The position numbers and the translations under genes are program-made. 48,335 nucleotides of DNA from Mycolicibacterium peregrinum (GTDB lineage Bacteria; Actinomycetota; Actinomycetes; Mycobacteriales; Mycobacteriaceae): contig NZ_LZSO01000007.1 in NCBI RefSeq assembly GCF_001665785.1, forward strand, positions 1 to 48,335, in the 5' to 3' direction. Below, piece by piece: positions 29,011-38,500 of this stretch (within the stretch, counting starts at the first letter, position 1; every line of letters starts with the position of its first letter). Below the pieces are notes generated by a model. It saw only the letters and a list, made by a program, of their open reading frames with translations, made no database searches and was not told the DNA's origin.

Positions 29011-29790
29011 GTGTCCAAGCGAGAAGACGGTCGTCTCGACGACGAACTGCGCCCGGTAACCATCACCCGCGGATTCACATCGCACCCCGCAGGGTCGGTA
29101 CTGGTGGAGTTCGGCCAGACCCGTGTCATGTGCACCGCCTCGGTCACCGAGGGGGTGCCGCGCTGGCGTAAAGGTTCCGGGCAGGGCTGGCTGACCGCCG
29201 AATACGCCATGTTGCCCGCCGCCACCCACGACCGTTCCGACCGGGAGTCGGTCAAGGGGCGCGTCGGCGGTCGGACCCAGGAGATCAGCCGCCTGGTCGG
29301 GCGTTCACTGCGCGCTTGCATCGACCTCGGTGCGCTGGGGGAGAACACCATCGCGATCGACTGCGACGTACTGCAGGCCGATGGTGGCACCCGCACCGCT
29401 GCCATCACCGGCGCGTACGTGGCACTGTCCGATGCGGTCACGTATCTGGCTGCGGCCGGGCGGCTTTCCGATCCGCGTCCGCTGTCCTGCGCCATCGCGG
29501 CGGTGTCCGTGGGCGTGGTCGACGGCCGCGTGCGTCTGGACTTGCCCTACACCGAGGACTCGCGCGCCGAGGTGGACATGAACGTCGTCGCAACCGACAC
29601 CGGCACCCTGGTGGAGATCCAGGGCACCGGGGAGGGCGCGACGTTCCCGCGCTCAACCCTGGACAAGATGCTCGACGCCGCACTGGCGGGTTGCGAGCAG
29701 TTGTTCGTGGTCCAGCGCGAGGCACTGGAATTGCCGTATCCGGGTGTGCTGCCGGAAGGGCCCGCCCCCAAGAAGTCGTTCGGAAGCTGA
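29011..29790 (+). CDS. rph: Ribonuclease PH
   Basis: 259 aa. It trims tRNA 3' ends by phosphorolysis. Family blocks are [66 protein letters not shown] and [15 protein letters not shown]. The stop is immediately followed by the next gene's GTG with no gap. Confidence 0.96.
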   Translation: MSKREDGRLDDELRPVTITRGFTSHPAGSVLVEFGQTRVMCTASVTEGVPRWRKGSGQGWLTAEYAMLPAATHDRSDRESVKGRVGGRTQEISRLVGRSLRACIDLGALGENTIAIDCDVLQADGGTRTAAITGAYVALSDAVTYLAAAGRLSDPRPLSCAIAAVSVGVVDGRVRLDLPYTEDSRAEVDMNVVATDTGTLVEIQGTGEGATFPRSTLDKMLDAALAGCEQLFVVQREALELPYPGVLPEGPAPKKSFGS

Positions 29791-30396
29791 GTGCCTGAGC
29801 TGTTGGTGGCCAGCCGCAACGCCAAGAAGCTGGCCGAGTTACGGCGGGTACTGGATGCCGCCGGGATCACCGGGCTGGACCTGGTGTCCCTGGCCGATGT
29901 CGCCCCGTTCGACGAGGCGCCCGAAACCGGCGCGACCTTCGAGGACAACGCTCTGGCCAAGGCGCAGGACGGGTTCCGTGCCACCGGATTGGCCTGTGTG
30001 GCAGATGATTCGGGTATCTCGGTGGACGCCCTGAACGGCATGCCCGGGGTGCTTTCCGCGAGGTGGTCCGGGAGGCACGGGGACGACGCCGCCAACACTG
30101 CTCTGCTCCTGGGGCAGCTGGCCGATGTACCCGATGAACGGCGCGGGGCGGCGTTCGTGTCCGCGTGTGCCTTGGTGTCTGCGTCGGGTTCGACGGTGGT
30201 GCGAGGGGAGTGGCCGGGCGCCGTCACCCGCGAGCCCCGCGGCGAGGGCGGGTTCGGGTACGACCCGGTGTTTCTACCTGACGGATCTACCCGCACCGCA
30301 GCCGAATTGACGCCCGCCGAGAAAGATTCGGTGTCGCACCGCGGCCGGGCGCTGGCGTTGTTGGTGCCCGCTTTGCGGGAACTGGCCGGGGCTTAG
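29791..30396 (+). CDS. rdgB: Non-canonical purine NTP pyrophosphatase (Ham1/RdgB)
   Basis: 201 aa. It hydrolyses dITP, XTP and related nucleotides to monophosphates, keeping damaged purines out of nucleic acids. Motifs are LLVASRNAKKLAEL, TGATFEDNALAKA, CVADDSGISVDAL, GEGGFGYDPVF and SHRGRAL. It starts with GTG abutting the rph stop; rph-rdgB is a common pair. Confidence 0.95.
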   Translation: MPELLVASRNAKKLAELRRVLDAAGITGLDLVSLADVAPFDEAPETGATFEDNALAKAQDGFRATGLACVADDSGISVDALNGMPGVLSARWSGRHGDDAANTALLLGQLADVPDERRGAAFVSACALVSASGSTVVRGEWPGAVTREPRGEGGFGYDPVFLPDGSTRTAAELTPAEKDSVSHRGRALALLVPALRELAGA

Positions 30397-30416
30397 CCGG
30401 CTCGCCACGGCGTGCG

Positions 30417-30571
30417 TTTGTCGCGCTGCTCTTTGTCACGCTGGTCGTTTGTCACGCTGGCGTGGCTGTCGCGCGCGAGTGTCACGCTGGCGTGCACAGA
30501 ATCGACTGCGGCCCAGCCGTTGTCACGCTGGAGGGGCGCCCGGGTTCAGGTGCCACGCTGGCGTGACAAAG
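30417..30571. repeat. Intergenic cluster of six GTCACGCTGG-type repeats
   Basis: Between rdgB and the exporter gene the unit TTTGTCACGCTGGCGTG, or part of it, occurs six times: 30417-30428, 30432-30443, 30448-30464, 30480-30494, 30520-30531 and 30551-30571. Several copies hold the small inverted repeat CACGC-TG-GCGTG. The last copy continues into GACAAAG, completing an imperfect palindrome with a TTTGTC arm. The spacing is irregular (about 16-40 bp) and no frame is preserved, so this is not a CRISPR or a coding repeat. It lies between convergent genes. Confidence 0.75.
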
Positions 30572-30575
30572 CGGG

Positions 30576-31805
30576 TCAATCGATGGCAACAACCTGACGC
30601 CGGCGGGTCAGCAGCAGTGCTCCCGCGCCGATGCAGGCACTGACCAACATGGCTCCCGCCATGGGCAGCGCGGTGTGGTCCCCGCCGAGCCCGACGATCG
30701 GTGACACCACCGCCGCCAGGCCGAACTGCAACGCGCCCAATACCGCAGAGCCGGTGCCGGCCGCGTGGCGGACTTGATCGAGTGCCAGCGATGTCGCATT
30801 GGCGGCTACCAGGCCGAGGCTCGCGACCGCACCCCACAACAGCAGCAGCGACGCCCACAGCACCGGACCGAGCAGCGCGTCGACCAACAGCAGCGCCGAG
30901 AAGAGGACGAGCAGGCCGACGCCGAGATGCAGCAGCCGGCGCTGCCCGAATCGGCCGACGATTCTGGCGTTGACGGCGTTCACGATCACGATGCCCGCGG
31001 CGTTCGCGGCGAAGGCGAACGAATAGTGCAGCGGGGACAGACCGAGCACGTTCTGCAGCACGAACGGTGAAGCTGCGATGTAGGCGAACATCACGGTGAA
31101 GCCGAATGCGAATGCCAGTGTGTAGCCGAGGTAGCCGCGATTGGTCAGCACCGACCGCGCGTCGCTCAGCATGGCGGTCACGCCGCCGGTGTGACGACGG
31201 TCCGTCGGATGGGTCTCGGGGAGTACGGCGACGACGCCGACGAACATCGCCGCGGCGAGCGCGGCGAGGATCCAGAAGACTCCGCGCCAGCCGATCACAC
31301 CCATCAGCGATCCACCGATGAGCGGTGCCAGCACCGGTGCGGCACCGTTGATGATCATCATCAGGCTGAACGCCCGTGCGGCCATTGCACCATGCGCGCG
31401 ATCGGCCACGACAGCACGGCTCAGCACCACCCCGGCGGCACCGCTGAACCCCTGGACGAACCGGAATGCCGTCAGCGCAGCGATGTTTGGAGCCACCGCG
31501 CAGGCCACACCGGCCAGGATGCAGACGAAGGTGCCGGCGAGCATCAGAGGGCGCCTGCCGAATCGGTCCGAGAGCGGACCGATGATCAACTGCCCGCTGG
31601 CCAGCCCGACCATGAACGAGGTCAGGGTGAACTGAACGGCCGAGGCCGATGTGCCGAACTCGGCCGCCATCGCCGGGAAGGCGGGCAGATACATGTCGAT
31701 CGACAGTGGGGCCACGGCGGTGAGCAGGGCCAGCACACCCAGCCAGCTCAGTGGCAGCGCAGGTGTCTGGGGTGCCGTTTCGGTATTTGTGATTCGAGTA
31801 CTCAT
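30576..31805 (-). CDS. Bcr/CflA-type MFS multidrug efflux transporter
   Basis: 409 aa with about 12 membrane helices. Residues PLSIDMYLPAFPAMA in helix 1 and the loop GPLSDRFGRRPL are hallmarks of the Bcr/CflA drug:H+ antiporter family. The start is ATG 31805. It is divergent from a marR gene across only 51 bp with two AT-rich palindromes, so repression by that MarR protein is likely. The pair is not in the M. tuberculosis block. Confidence 0.9.
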   Translation of the reverse strand: MSTRITNTETAPQTPALPLSWLGVLALLTAVAPLSIDMYLPAFPAMAAEFGTSASAVQFTLTSFMVGLASGQLIIGPLSDRFGRRPLMLAGTFVCILAGVACAVAPNIAALTAFRFVQGFSGAAGVVLSRAVVADRAHGAMAARAFSLMMIINGAAPVLAPLIGGSLMGVIGWRGVFWILAALAAAMFVGVVAVLPETHPTDRRHTGGVTAMLSDARSVLTNRGYLGYTLAFAFGFTVMFAYIAASPFVLQNVLGLSPLHYSFAFAANAAGIVIVNAVNARIVGRFGQRRLLHLGVGLLVLFSALLLVDALLGPVLWASLLLLWGAVASLGLVAANATSLALDQVRHAAGTGSAVLGALQFGLAAVVSPIVGLGGDHTALPMAGAMLVSACIGAGALLLTRRRQVVAID

Positions 31806-31823
31806 ACAGCCTTACACCCAAGA

Positions 31824-31850
31824 TTTATATATAAAGTTATATGTAATATA
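31824..31850. promoter_or_regulatory. Twin AT-rich palindromes between MFS and marR genes
   Basis: TTTATATATAAA (31824-31835) is a perfect 12-bp palindrome. TATAT-gta-ATATA (31838-31850) is a second palindrome that overlaps the marR -10 box. In a high-GC genome this 27-bp run of almost pure A/T stands out. They are candidate operators for the adjacent MarR protein. Confidence 0.6.
31844..31849 (+). promoter_or_regulatory. -10 box of marR (leaderless pattern)
   Basis: TAATAT, 7 nt, ATG at 31857; it lies inside the second palindrome, which fits autorepression. Confidence 0.6.
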
Positions 31851-31856
31851 GCTGAT

Positions 31857-32309
31857 ATGACGGCCCCTCGAGTACCCAGGGCGATGCGTGATGTGCGTGA
31901 CACCGCAGCCGCCGTGCGGACGCTGGTCTGGTCACTACGGCGGTTCGGTGAGAGGCAGGTCGGCCTGGAACCGTTGCCCCACTCGGAGTTCGAGGTCATC
32001 CGCACGGTGGGTGACCACCCGGGGATCAGTGTCTCCGAGGCCGCCAAAATTCTGGCGCTGCAGCCCAGCAACGTCAGCACCACGGTGCGGAAACTGGTCG
32101 AGCGCGGTTTGGTCGATCGCGCTCCTGACGAACACGACCGTCGCTGCATCCGGCTGCACCTGACGGACGAGGCCGCCGAGCACAAGAAGATGATCGACGC
32201 GGCCTGGACCGCCGGCGTCCACGAGCAGTTCGCTCAGATGACCGACGAGGACGTGGCGACCTTGGTCAAGGCCGGGCCATTACTTCAGCGGCTGGCCTCG
32301 ATGGCATAG
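31857..32309 (+). CDS. MarR family transcriptional regulator
   Basis: 150 aa. The winged helix is visible as SEFEVIRTVGDHPGISVSEAAKIL, LQPSNVSTTVRKLVERGLV and the wing DEHDRRCIRLHLT. It probably represses itself and the divergent Bcr/CflA exporter through the AT-rich palindromes. The ligand is unknown. A much longer upstream extension of the frame is antisense to the exporter and is rejected. Confidence 0.92.
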   Translation: MTAPRVPRAMRDVRDTAAAVRTLVWSLRRFGERQVGLEPLPHSEFEVIRTVGDHPGISVSEAAKILALQPSNVSTTVRKLVERGLVDRAPDEHDRRCIRLHLTDEAAEHKKMIDAAWTAGVHEQFAQMTDEDVATLVKAGPLLQRLASMA

Positions 32310-32319
32310 CCGGTGGAGC

Positions 32320-32682
32320 CTAGAGTTCGAAGCGCTTCTTGAGATCAAGGGTATTGAAGTGCTCGACGATGATGCCCAACAGTGGGATCGTGCCGGCGAG
32401 CAGCACACCGATGGTCTTGCCGATAGGCCAGCGGACCTTGACCGCGAGGTTGGCCGTGAACAGCAGGTAGATGAAGTACACCCATCCGTGCACGATGCCG
32501 ATCCAGCCCGGAGGATTGTCCACCTGCACGATGTACTTGAGTACCATCTCGTAGCACAGCGCGATGAGCCAGATGCCCGTCGTCCAGGCCAACACGCGGT
32601 AGCCCAGCAGCGCCTTACGGAGGGTCTCCTTAGGAGTCGAAACCGCCGGCGTGACCTCGGCGCCCGGTTCTGGTGCGGTCAT
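32320..32682 (-). CDS. DUF3817 integral membrane protein (Rv1342c type)
   Basis: 120 aa, with three membrane helices after a cytoplasmic Pro-rich N-terminus. Hallmarks are RVLAWTTGIWLIALCYEMV and GIVHGWVYFIYLL. Function unknown. ATG 32682 overlaps the lprD stop (ATGA). It is paired with lprD as in M. tuberculosis and is distinct from the DUF3817 protein at 7961-8335. Confidence 0.9.
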   Translation of the reverse strand: MTAPEPGAEVTPAVSTPKETLRKALLGYRVLAWTTGIWLIALCYEMVLKYIVQVDNPPGWIGIVHGWVYFIYLLFTANLAVKVRWPIGKTIGVLLAGTIPLLGIIVEHFNTLDLKKRFEL

Positions 32683-33059
32683 CTATCGGTCCTGTCTTTC
32701 TTCTCGGGCTGGTCGGACTTGGCCAGCTCGGCGAGGTAGGCGTTGTATTCGGAAAGTTCGTGGTCGCCGGCGTCGGTGGCCGCGGCCTTGGGACGCTCCG
32801 GCAGCAGCCCCGCGGGAATCTCGGTGACATCACCGCTGGGCCGTTCCGGCGGGACGTCCTCGTAGCGGACGAACTTGTAATAGGCGTAGAAACAGAACCC
32901 GGCAAACATCGGCCACTGCAGGGCATAGCCCAAATTCTGGAAGGTGCCGGAGGCGGATTCGTAACGCGTCCACTGCCACCACGCCAGCGCCAGGCAGCCT
33001 GCGGCGCCAAGGCACACCAGCGCGATGAGGGCTGGTCTCCTACGCCGTGTAGTGGACAT
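32679..33059 (-). CDS. lprD: LprD-like membrane protein
   Basis: 126 aa. One N-terminal helix (ALIALVCLGAAGCLALAWW) is followed by a second hydrophobic stretch (YALQWPMFAGFCFYAYYKF) and a charged C-terminal tail. The family is named a lipoprotein, but the box here is GAAGC with Ala at -3, and hydrophobic residues continue after the Cys, so a plain membrane anchor is equally possible. Leaderless promoter: TACCAT 6 nt before the ATG. It is the last gene of the block conserved with M. tuberculosis. Confidence 0.88.
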   Translation of the reverse strand: MSTTRRRRPALIALVCLGAAGCLALAWWQWTRYESASGTFQNLGYALQWPMFAGFCFYAYYKFVRYEDVPPERPSGDVTEIPAGLLPERPKAAATDAGDHELSEYNAYLAELAKSDQPEKKDRTDR

Positions 33060-33065
33060 CCGTCC

Positions 33066-33071
33066 ATGGTA
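33066..33071 (-). promoter_or_regulatory. -10 box of lprD (leaderless pattern)
   Basis: Minus-strand TACCAT, 6 nt, ATG at 33059. Confidence 0.5.
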
Positions 33072-33127
33072 CGGCGCGGGTCGGGGGCATCGAAAAATCC
33101 GTGCCTGGATGGGCGGTGTGGGGCGCT

Positions 33128-33133
33128 TAGGCT
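33128..33133 (+). promoter_or_regulatory. -10 box of the DUF6882 gene (leaderless pattern)
   Basis: TAGGCT, 6 nt, GTG at 33140. Confidence 0.5.
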
Positions 33134-33139
33134 TTTCGG

Positions 33140-33838
33140 GTGCTGCTCTATGACCTGCTTCTCGATGCCGCGATCGTCCAAGCCGAGACGCAAGCCCACC
33201 TGTCCGACCTCATCGGCGAAAATTCAACGTACGACGGGGACTGGAGCCTGGACCTCGGCGCCGGCGTGTTCTCGAAGGCCTCGACGAACCGAGCCGACCC
33301 TTTTGTTGCTCGGGCTGAACTGCTCGGCTCCGCGGCGCAGGGACCTGGCACCTGGCTGTGGGCATGGGCGAACTCCGCCTACCCACCCTCGGTCGTCGAG
33401 AGCAGCGCACTGATCCGTAACTTCGGAGAGCAGTACGAAGTCGCTGAGCTGCGTGACGCAGAAGTGCCACTCGGTGAGGCGGAGCCGCGTGAGTTCGCGT
33501 GGTGGATGGGTGGGGTCGCGGCGCTGCTTCTCGGGCAATTGCCCACCTACACCTTCGACGCCGACGGCTCCACCATCGGCGCAATTGTTCTCGCGGACGA
33601 TCGGCTGCGGTTGCCCGAACCGACCGTGCCCCGTCTGATGCGCAGTGTGGGAGAGGCGTTGCAGGCGTTGCCGGTCGCGCCCCGCAGCGTGTGGGCATGG
33701 GGTGATGTGCGTGGCGTCCAGGTTGACGAGATTCCGGGAGGCCTGCGGATCGCGTTGCCCGACGGGCATGCCGAGTTCCGTTTCGACGAACAGGACAGGC
33801 TGATCGACATGTCGGGTCAGGCGCGTCCGTCCGACTAA
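33140..33838 (+). CDS. DUF6882-like protein
   Basis: 232 aa, no signal peptide. The central WLWAWANSAYPPSVVESS segment and the following acidic region resemble the DUF6882 family of actinobacterial and proteobacterial proteins of unknown role. The C-terminal third (RSVWAWGDVRGVQVDE) is a second Trp-rich module. GTG start supported by TAGGCT 6 nt upstream. The family name is from memory of its Trp-rich motif; function is not known. It ends convergently, overlapping the next gene's stop by 3 bp. Confidence 0.75.
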   Translation: MLLYDLLLDAAIVQAETQAHLSDLIGENSTYDGDWSLDLGAGVFSKASTNRADPFVARAELLGSAAQGPGTWLWAWANSAYPPSVVESSALIRNFGEQYEVAELRDAEVPLGEAEPREFAWWMGGVAALLLGQLPTYTFDADGSTIGAIVLADDRLRLPEPTVPRLMRSVGEALQALPVAPRSVWAWGDVRGVQVDEIPGGLRIALPDGHAEFRFDEQDRLIDMSGQARPSD

Positions 33839-34576
33839 ACCTTGGGGCCGATGAACTCGTCGAGGCGAGTAGTGGCGGCCTTGCGGTAGATCGAGACAAC
33901 GTACTGGGTGGAACGTGTCCACGGGATGCCGAGGTGATCCAGCGCCGCGGTGAACAGGTTGAGGATGTCGTCCGAGTGATTCGTGAAGTGGTACCGGATG
34001 CTCTTGACGCCGCGGTCATTCGCGACCACACGGCAACCGTCGCTGTGGATCAGACCGCGCACGAACTCTTCAGTGGCTTGGTCCACGAGATCCTGCTGCC
34101 ACGGCTCGAGCCGGATTGGTCTGTTGTGCTTCCCGCCCGGACCATGTTGGGGGAGTAGGCAGGGCCAGTGATTCGAGCACAGAACGATGTCGACGCAGTT
34201 GTCCTTGCGGCGGACGACGGTTGCGTGCTGCCTGGGCATGAGGATCTCTATTGCTTCACGGCAGCCTTCGATGATGCCCGGGTAGTTCGTGTCCAAGGTG
34301 ATCCTCAAGTGCCACGTTCGAGCTCCACGAGAGATGCAACCATCGCCTAGGTACATGCCGAGGACGTAGCAATACGCCCTGGCGGGAAGCGCAGAGAAGT
34401 CGTGAACGGTGCAACGGCCTGAAGAATCGGTTGTAGATCTCGGCCTTACCCCGGGTTTGCGGGCGCCATTGCCAAACGGTCTTCCGGGGTATGCCCGTTC
34501 GGCGCGAAATCTCGCAGTCGTTCATGCCAGCCGCGATGAGCTGGTGCACATCGCTGAATTCGTCGGCCGACCGCAT
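33835..34576 (-). pseudogene. HTH + LAGLIDADG-type protein, broken by a frameshift
   Basis: The 5' part (from ATG 34576, RBS AAGGA) encodes a helix-turn-helix, MNDCEISRRTGIPRKTVWQW. The 3' part, in another frame, encodes a LAGLIDADG-like domain with two motifs, YVLGMYLGDG and FVRGLIHSDGC. Reading the DNA directly, the second frame is open upstream through VHDFSALPARAYCYVLG, and the switch must fall at about 34440-34480, equivalent to one extra base near a CCC-GGGG run. Intact mycobacterial relatives, as I recall them, join these parts in one protein. Either a recent pseudogene or a sequencing error. It could be a homing-type nuclease or a WhiA-like regulator; the role is unknown. Confidence 0.75.
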
Positions 34577-34648
34577 GGTGCATCCTTCTTGCCGGGATGC
34601 GTCGACGATATTGGCGCCCACCGACAGATTCGGCAGTCGCGCGACATG

Positions 34649-34654
34649 TAGCAT
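34649..34654 (+). promoter_or_regulatory. Possible -10 box of tRNA-Leu
   Basis: TAGCAT lies 9 nt upstream of the mature tRNA 5' end; no convincing -35 box is seen. Confidence 0.4.
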
Positions 34655-34663
34655 CGTGGCTCT

Positions 34664-34747
34664 GCGGGCGTGGCGGAATTGGCAGACGCCCGGGCTTTAG
34701 GTGCCCGTGTTCGAAAGAGCGTGTGGGTTCGAGTCCCACCGCCCGCA
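34664..34747 (+). tRNA. tRNA-Leu (anticodon TAG)
   Basis: 84 nt excluding CCA, which is not encoded. The acceptor strands GCGGGCG/CGCCCGC pair perfectly, with discriminator A. The anticodon stem CGGGC/GCCCG encloses TTTAGGT, giving anticodon TAG at 34698-34700. A long variable arm typical of leucine and the T-arm GTGGGTTCGAGTCCCAC are present. Confidence 0.96.
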
Positions 34748-34771
34748 CTTTTCAACTCAGCTGTGATCTCC

Positions 34772-34801
34772 AAACCTGGTACCGCACGCGGTACCAGGTT
34801 T
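34772..34801. terminator. Bidirectional terminator between tRNA-Leu and the potassium channel gene
   Basis: A nearly perfect 30-bp palindrome: AAACCTGGTACCGC, two central bases, GCGGTACCAGGTTT. It ends in TTT on either strand. The last base overlaps the stop codon of the minus-strand channel gene, so it probably stops both the tRNA and the fic-hsdR-channel transcripts. Confidence 0.85.
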
Positions 34802-35544
34802 CACGGCTGTTGGTCGCATGCAGAGCCGTTGTCGGCCGGCGCCCGCAGCTCCTCCCGTAGCGATGCGATCTCCGCACGCAACTCATTGATATGGGCCGCC
34901 GTCACAGCGGCGCTGGCGGCGTCGTCGACAGCGACCGTCTGCACGATCCACGACGCGATCGTCGCGGTGATCGAGCCGACCAGGCTGATCCCGCCGATCA
35001 TCAGCAGCGCGGCGATGACGCGCCCGGTCGTGGTCACCGGATACATGTCGCCGTAGCCGACGGTGGTGATGGTCGTGATCGCCCACCAGATCGCGTCACC
35101 GAAGTTGGTGATGTGGGCATCGGGGGCGTCGCGTTCGGTTTGGAGGACGGCCAACGACGCGACGTACACGAGCAGGATCGCGCCCGAGATCGTGTACAGA
35201 ATGACCTTGCCGCGGATCGCGTGGCCGACGGCTTTCTGAAGCACACCGATCAACACGATGAGGCGCAACAGTCGCAGCGGCCGCAGTAGGGGCAACACCA
35301 CGATTGCCAGGTCGACCAGATGGGTCCGGAACCAGTGTTTTCGGTCGTCGGCCAGGTACAGCCGGGCCACATAGTCCACGGTGAACACGGCCCACGTGAC
35401 GAGGGTCGCCAGCTCGACAGCCCGCGCCGCCAATCCCTGCGGCTGTACCAGCACCTCCACCGAGTAGGCGGCGAGAAACACCGCGGTCACCGAGGCCAGC
35501 GGCCATTCGGCCCGTGCCTCCCACCTGTCGAGGCGCTGTTGCAT
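34801..35544 (-). CDS. Voltage-gated-type potassium channel
   Basis: 247 aa (255 if the upstream GTG at 35568 is used). Six membrane helices. The S4-like segment RPLRLLRLIVLIG has Arg every third residue. The selectivity filter TTVGYGD is at about 160-166, and S6 is followed by a short C-terminal coiled coil (INELRAEIASLREEL). It lies 15-39 bp after hsdR on the same strand with no terminator between, so it is probably read from the fic-hsdR transcript. I can see no ligand-binding domain. It conducts K+ across the cytoplasmic membrane. The start choice is uncertain because neither has a good Shine-Dalgarno. Confidence 0.9.
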   Translation of the reverse strand: MQQRLDRWEARAEWPLASVTAVFLAAYSVEVLVQPQGLAARAVELATLVTWAVFTVDYVARLYLADDRKHWFRTHLVDLAIVVLPLLRPLRLLRLIVLIGVLQKAVGHAIRGKVILYTISGAILLVYVASLAVLQTERDAPDAHITNFGDAIWWAITTITTVGYGDMYPVTTTGRVIAALLMIGGISLVGSITATIASWIVQTVAVDDAASAAVTAAHINELRAEIASLREELRAPADNGSACDQQP

Positions 35545-35583
35545 GGTCACCGCAAAAGTGTGCGGCACCGCGCCGCGAAAAAC

Positions 35584-38500
35584 TCAGGCAACCCCGTCGA
35601 CCGGTACAGCGTTCCCCTTCACGGTGTTGAGGATCTGCACGATGTTGTCGACGTCGGCATCGGCGAAGACGTCGTCGGGGCCGGTCGGCGCATGGTCGAT
35701 GTAAGGCGACTCGTACAGCCGGGCCGGTTCGACCACGCCGTTGGCGGTGAGTTCGGTGATGATCAGATTGATGAACCGGATCTGGTCGGCGCCGAATTTG
35801 GCACCGTCCAGGTATCCGGAGAAGGCGTCGACGGCAGCCTCGTGGTCCAGGCCCATTAATCCGCGAATGAACAATCCCAGCCCGTGCGCCTGCTCCTTGG
35901 CCAGTGCGATGTCGTCGGCCCCTCCGGTGCCGCTGTCGACCAGCATCTGTTCCAGGGCCGCGAGGTCGGCGGAGGTGAGCGGTTTGTTGCGGCGCAGACG
36001 TTGCAGCGCAACGTGGTCCTGGTGCTGTTTGAGGTAGGCCCTCGCCTTGAGCTCGAAGCGTTCCCAGTTGGTGCCGGGCGTGATGCCGGGCAGATCGACC
36101 AAGGTGGACTCACCGAGTTCGTCGGCGAAATCGGTGTAGACGACGACTTTCTTCGCCTTCTCGAGGAAGCGGAGCAGACCACGCAATTTGCGCCGCGCGT
36201 GCTCAAGCATCGGCAAGGTGACATCCACCCACCATTGGTCGCCGGCGACGTCGTCCAACAGCTCCTGCTGCGCGGCGATCGAGGGAATTGCGGTCTGGTT
36301 CAACAGTCCTGACGCGATGTCCTGAATCTTTTCGCGTAGTCGCTCGGCGGCCAGGGCGTCGTCCTCGAGTTGGGCGAGTTGGCGACGCAGGATGAGCATG
36401 TCGAATCGCTTGGCGTCTTCGTCGTCGTCTTTGTGTGTCGACGGCAACCCGGCCAGGGATTCGGCGACGTCGCCGGCAATCTCGGTGCTCAGGGTGCCTG
36501 CCCACGGTTCCCACCGGGCGTACTGCTCCACCAGGCGTCGATGCGGACGCACCAGGAAGTTGTCCAGTGTCATGCCGGCCACGATGCGGTGCAGCGACCA
36601 CGCCACGTCGACGCGCAGTCCACGGTCGGTCTCGGTTCCCTGCCCTTCAACGGGGTCGGCTTCGGTGGGCGGCTGCAAATGATCGAGGGCGGTGATCAAC
36701 CCCAGGCGGGTTTCGAACAGCCTCTGGTTCAACGACTTCTGCAACGACCCGGGCGAGCCGGGCAGGTCCTGGCTGAAGTATTCGAGGTTGCCGCAGTAGT
36801 CGAAGACGTAGAAGTTCTGCTTGTGCTGGCCGGGACCGAACAGGTCCGGGCACAGCCGGGTGCCGCGCCCGATCATCTGCCAGAACTTGGTTTTCGAGCG
36901 GACCAGCTTGAAGAACACCAGGTTGACGACCTCGGGTACGTCGATGCCGGTGTCGAGCATGTCGACTGAGATCGCAATGTGCGGGGCTTTGTCGGCGACG
37001 GAGAAGTCGTCGATCAGTGATTGGGCATGCGAGATGCCGTGGGTGATGACGCGTGCGAAATGCCCGGCCAGGTGGGGATATTGGATGTCGAAGCGGCGGG
37101 CGATGAACTCGGCATGGTCGCGGTTCTTGGCAAAGATGATGGTCTTGCCCAGTCGGTCACCGGCCGCGACGCGATGGCCCTTGGCCATGAGGTCGGCGAG
37201 CACCATATCGACGGTGCTCTCGTTGAACAGCACCTTGTTGACCTCCTCGGAGGTCACCTCGTCGGGGGTGTCATCATCGCCCCAGTCAAGGGCTTCCCAC
37301 TCGTCCTTCTCGGCTTCCGGTAGATCGGCGTAGCGGATTCCGCGATCGAGAAATTTCGTGCCGCCGGAGATTCCCACGGCCGGCACCAGGAATCCCTCCT
37401 TGACTGCGTCGTCGAGACCGTAGGCGTCGGTCGGTACCCCGTCCTCGAGATGGAACAGGCGATAGGTGTTGTGGTCGACCTCGTCTTTGGGGGTCGCGGT
37501 CAATCCGACCAGCAGTGAGTCGAACCAGTCGAAGATGGCCCGGTACTTCTGGTAGACGGAGCGGTGGGCCTCGTCGATGACGACCAGATCGAAGTATCCC
37601 GGACCGAATTTCCTTGTCCCCGCTCCGGTGTCGTTGATCAGGTTCATCATCGTCGGGTAGGTGCTGACGTAGACACGCCCGTCGGCGACCTTCTCGGTCA
37701 GTAGGTTCACCGTGGTGGCGTCGGGCAGATGGGCCTTGAAGGCGTTCGCGGCCTGGGTGACAAGTGCGGTGCGGTCGGCCAGAAACAGCACGCGCTTGAC
37801 CCAGTTGGTCTCCATCAGTTGCTTGACCAGGGCGATGACGGTGCGGGTCTTACCCGAACCGGTGGCCATCACCAGTAGGGCTTCTCGGCGCTTGCCGGTG
37901 AAGCTTTCATCGATGGCCCGGATGGCGCGGTGCTGGTAGTGGCGCTCGACGATGGCCGAGTCGATGGGCGCGTCAGCGAGTGCCTGACGGGTCTGACGGC
38001 GTTGGATCATCAGTTCCAGCTCGTCGCGTGTGTAGAAGCCCTGGATCGGTCTGGCGGGGTAGCCGGCGGCGTCATCCCAGATCCAATGGTCATATCCGTT
38101 GGTGAGGAAGATGACTGGGCGCTGGCCCGTCATCTTCTCCAGGCAGTCGGCGTACAGCGTGGCCTGCTGTTCGCCGACGTGCGGACTCTTGCTGGTGCGC
38201 TTGGCTTCCACCAGCGCCAGCGGGAGCCCGTTGGCGCCCCAGAGCACATAGTCGACGAATCCGCGTCCGCCCTCGGTTGGCATGCCGGTGACCTCATACT
38301 CGCGATCCTTGGCGTCGGCGAGCGGCCAGCCTGCCTCGTTGAGCAGGAGGTCGATGAAGGTGTCGCGGGTCTCGGCTTCGGAGTAGTCGCGGTTGTCGGG
38401 TTGCTTGTTGGCGGCCTGGGCCTTCTTGATTTCCTCGCGCAACCGGGCGATCTCGGCATCCCGCGCGGCGGCCAATTCGTCTTTCTCGGCGAGGGCCCTG

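Noticed and set aside
30417..30571. CRISPR array
   Set aside because: Units are short (~12-17 bp), spaced irregularly by about 16-40 bp, degenerate, and there are no cas genes.
31191..31856. 5' extension of the marR frame as a 372-residue protein
   Set aside because: The extension is antisense to the exporter; a clear leaderless promoter and HTH protein start at 31857.
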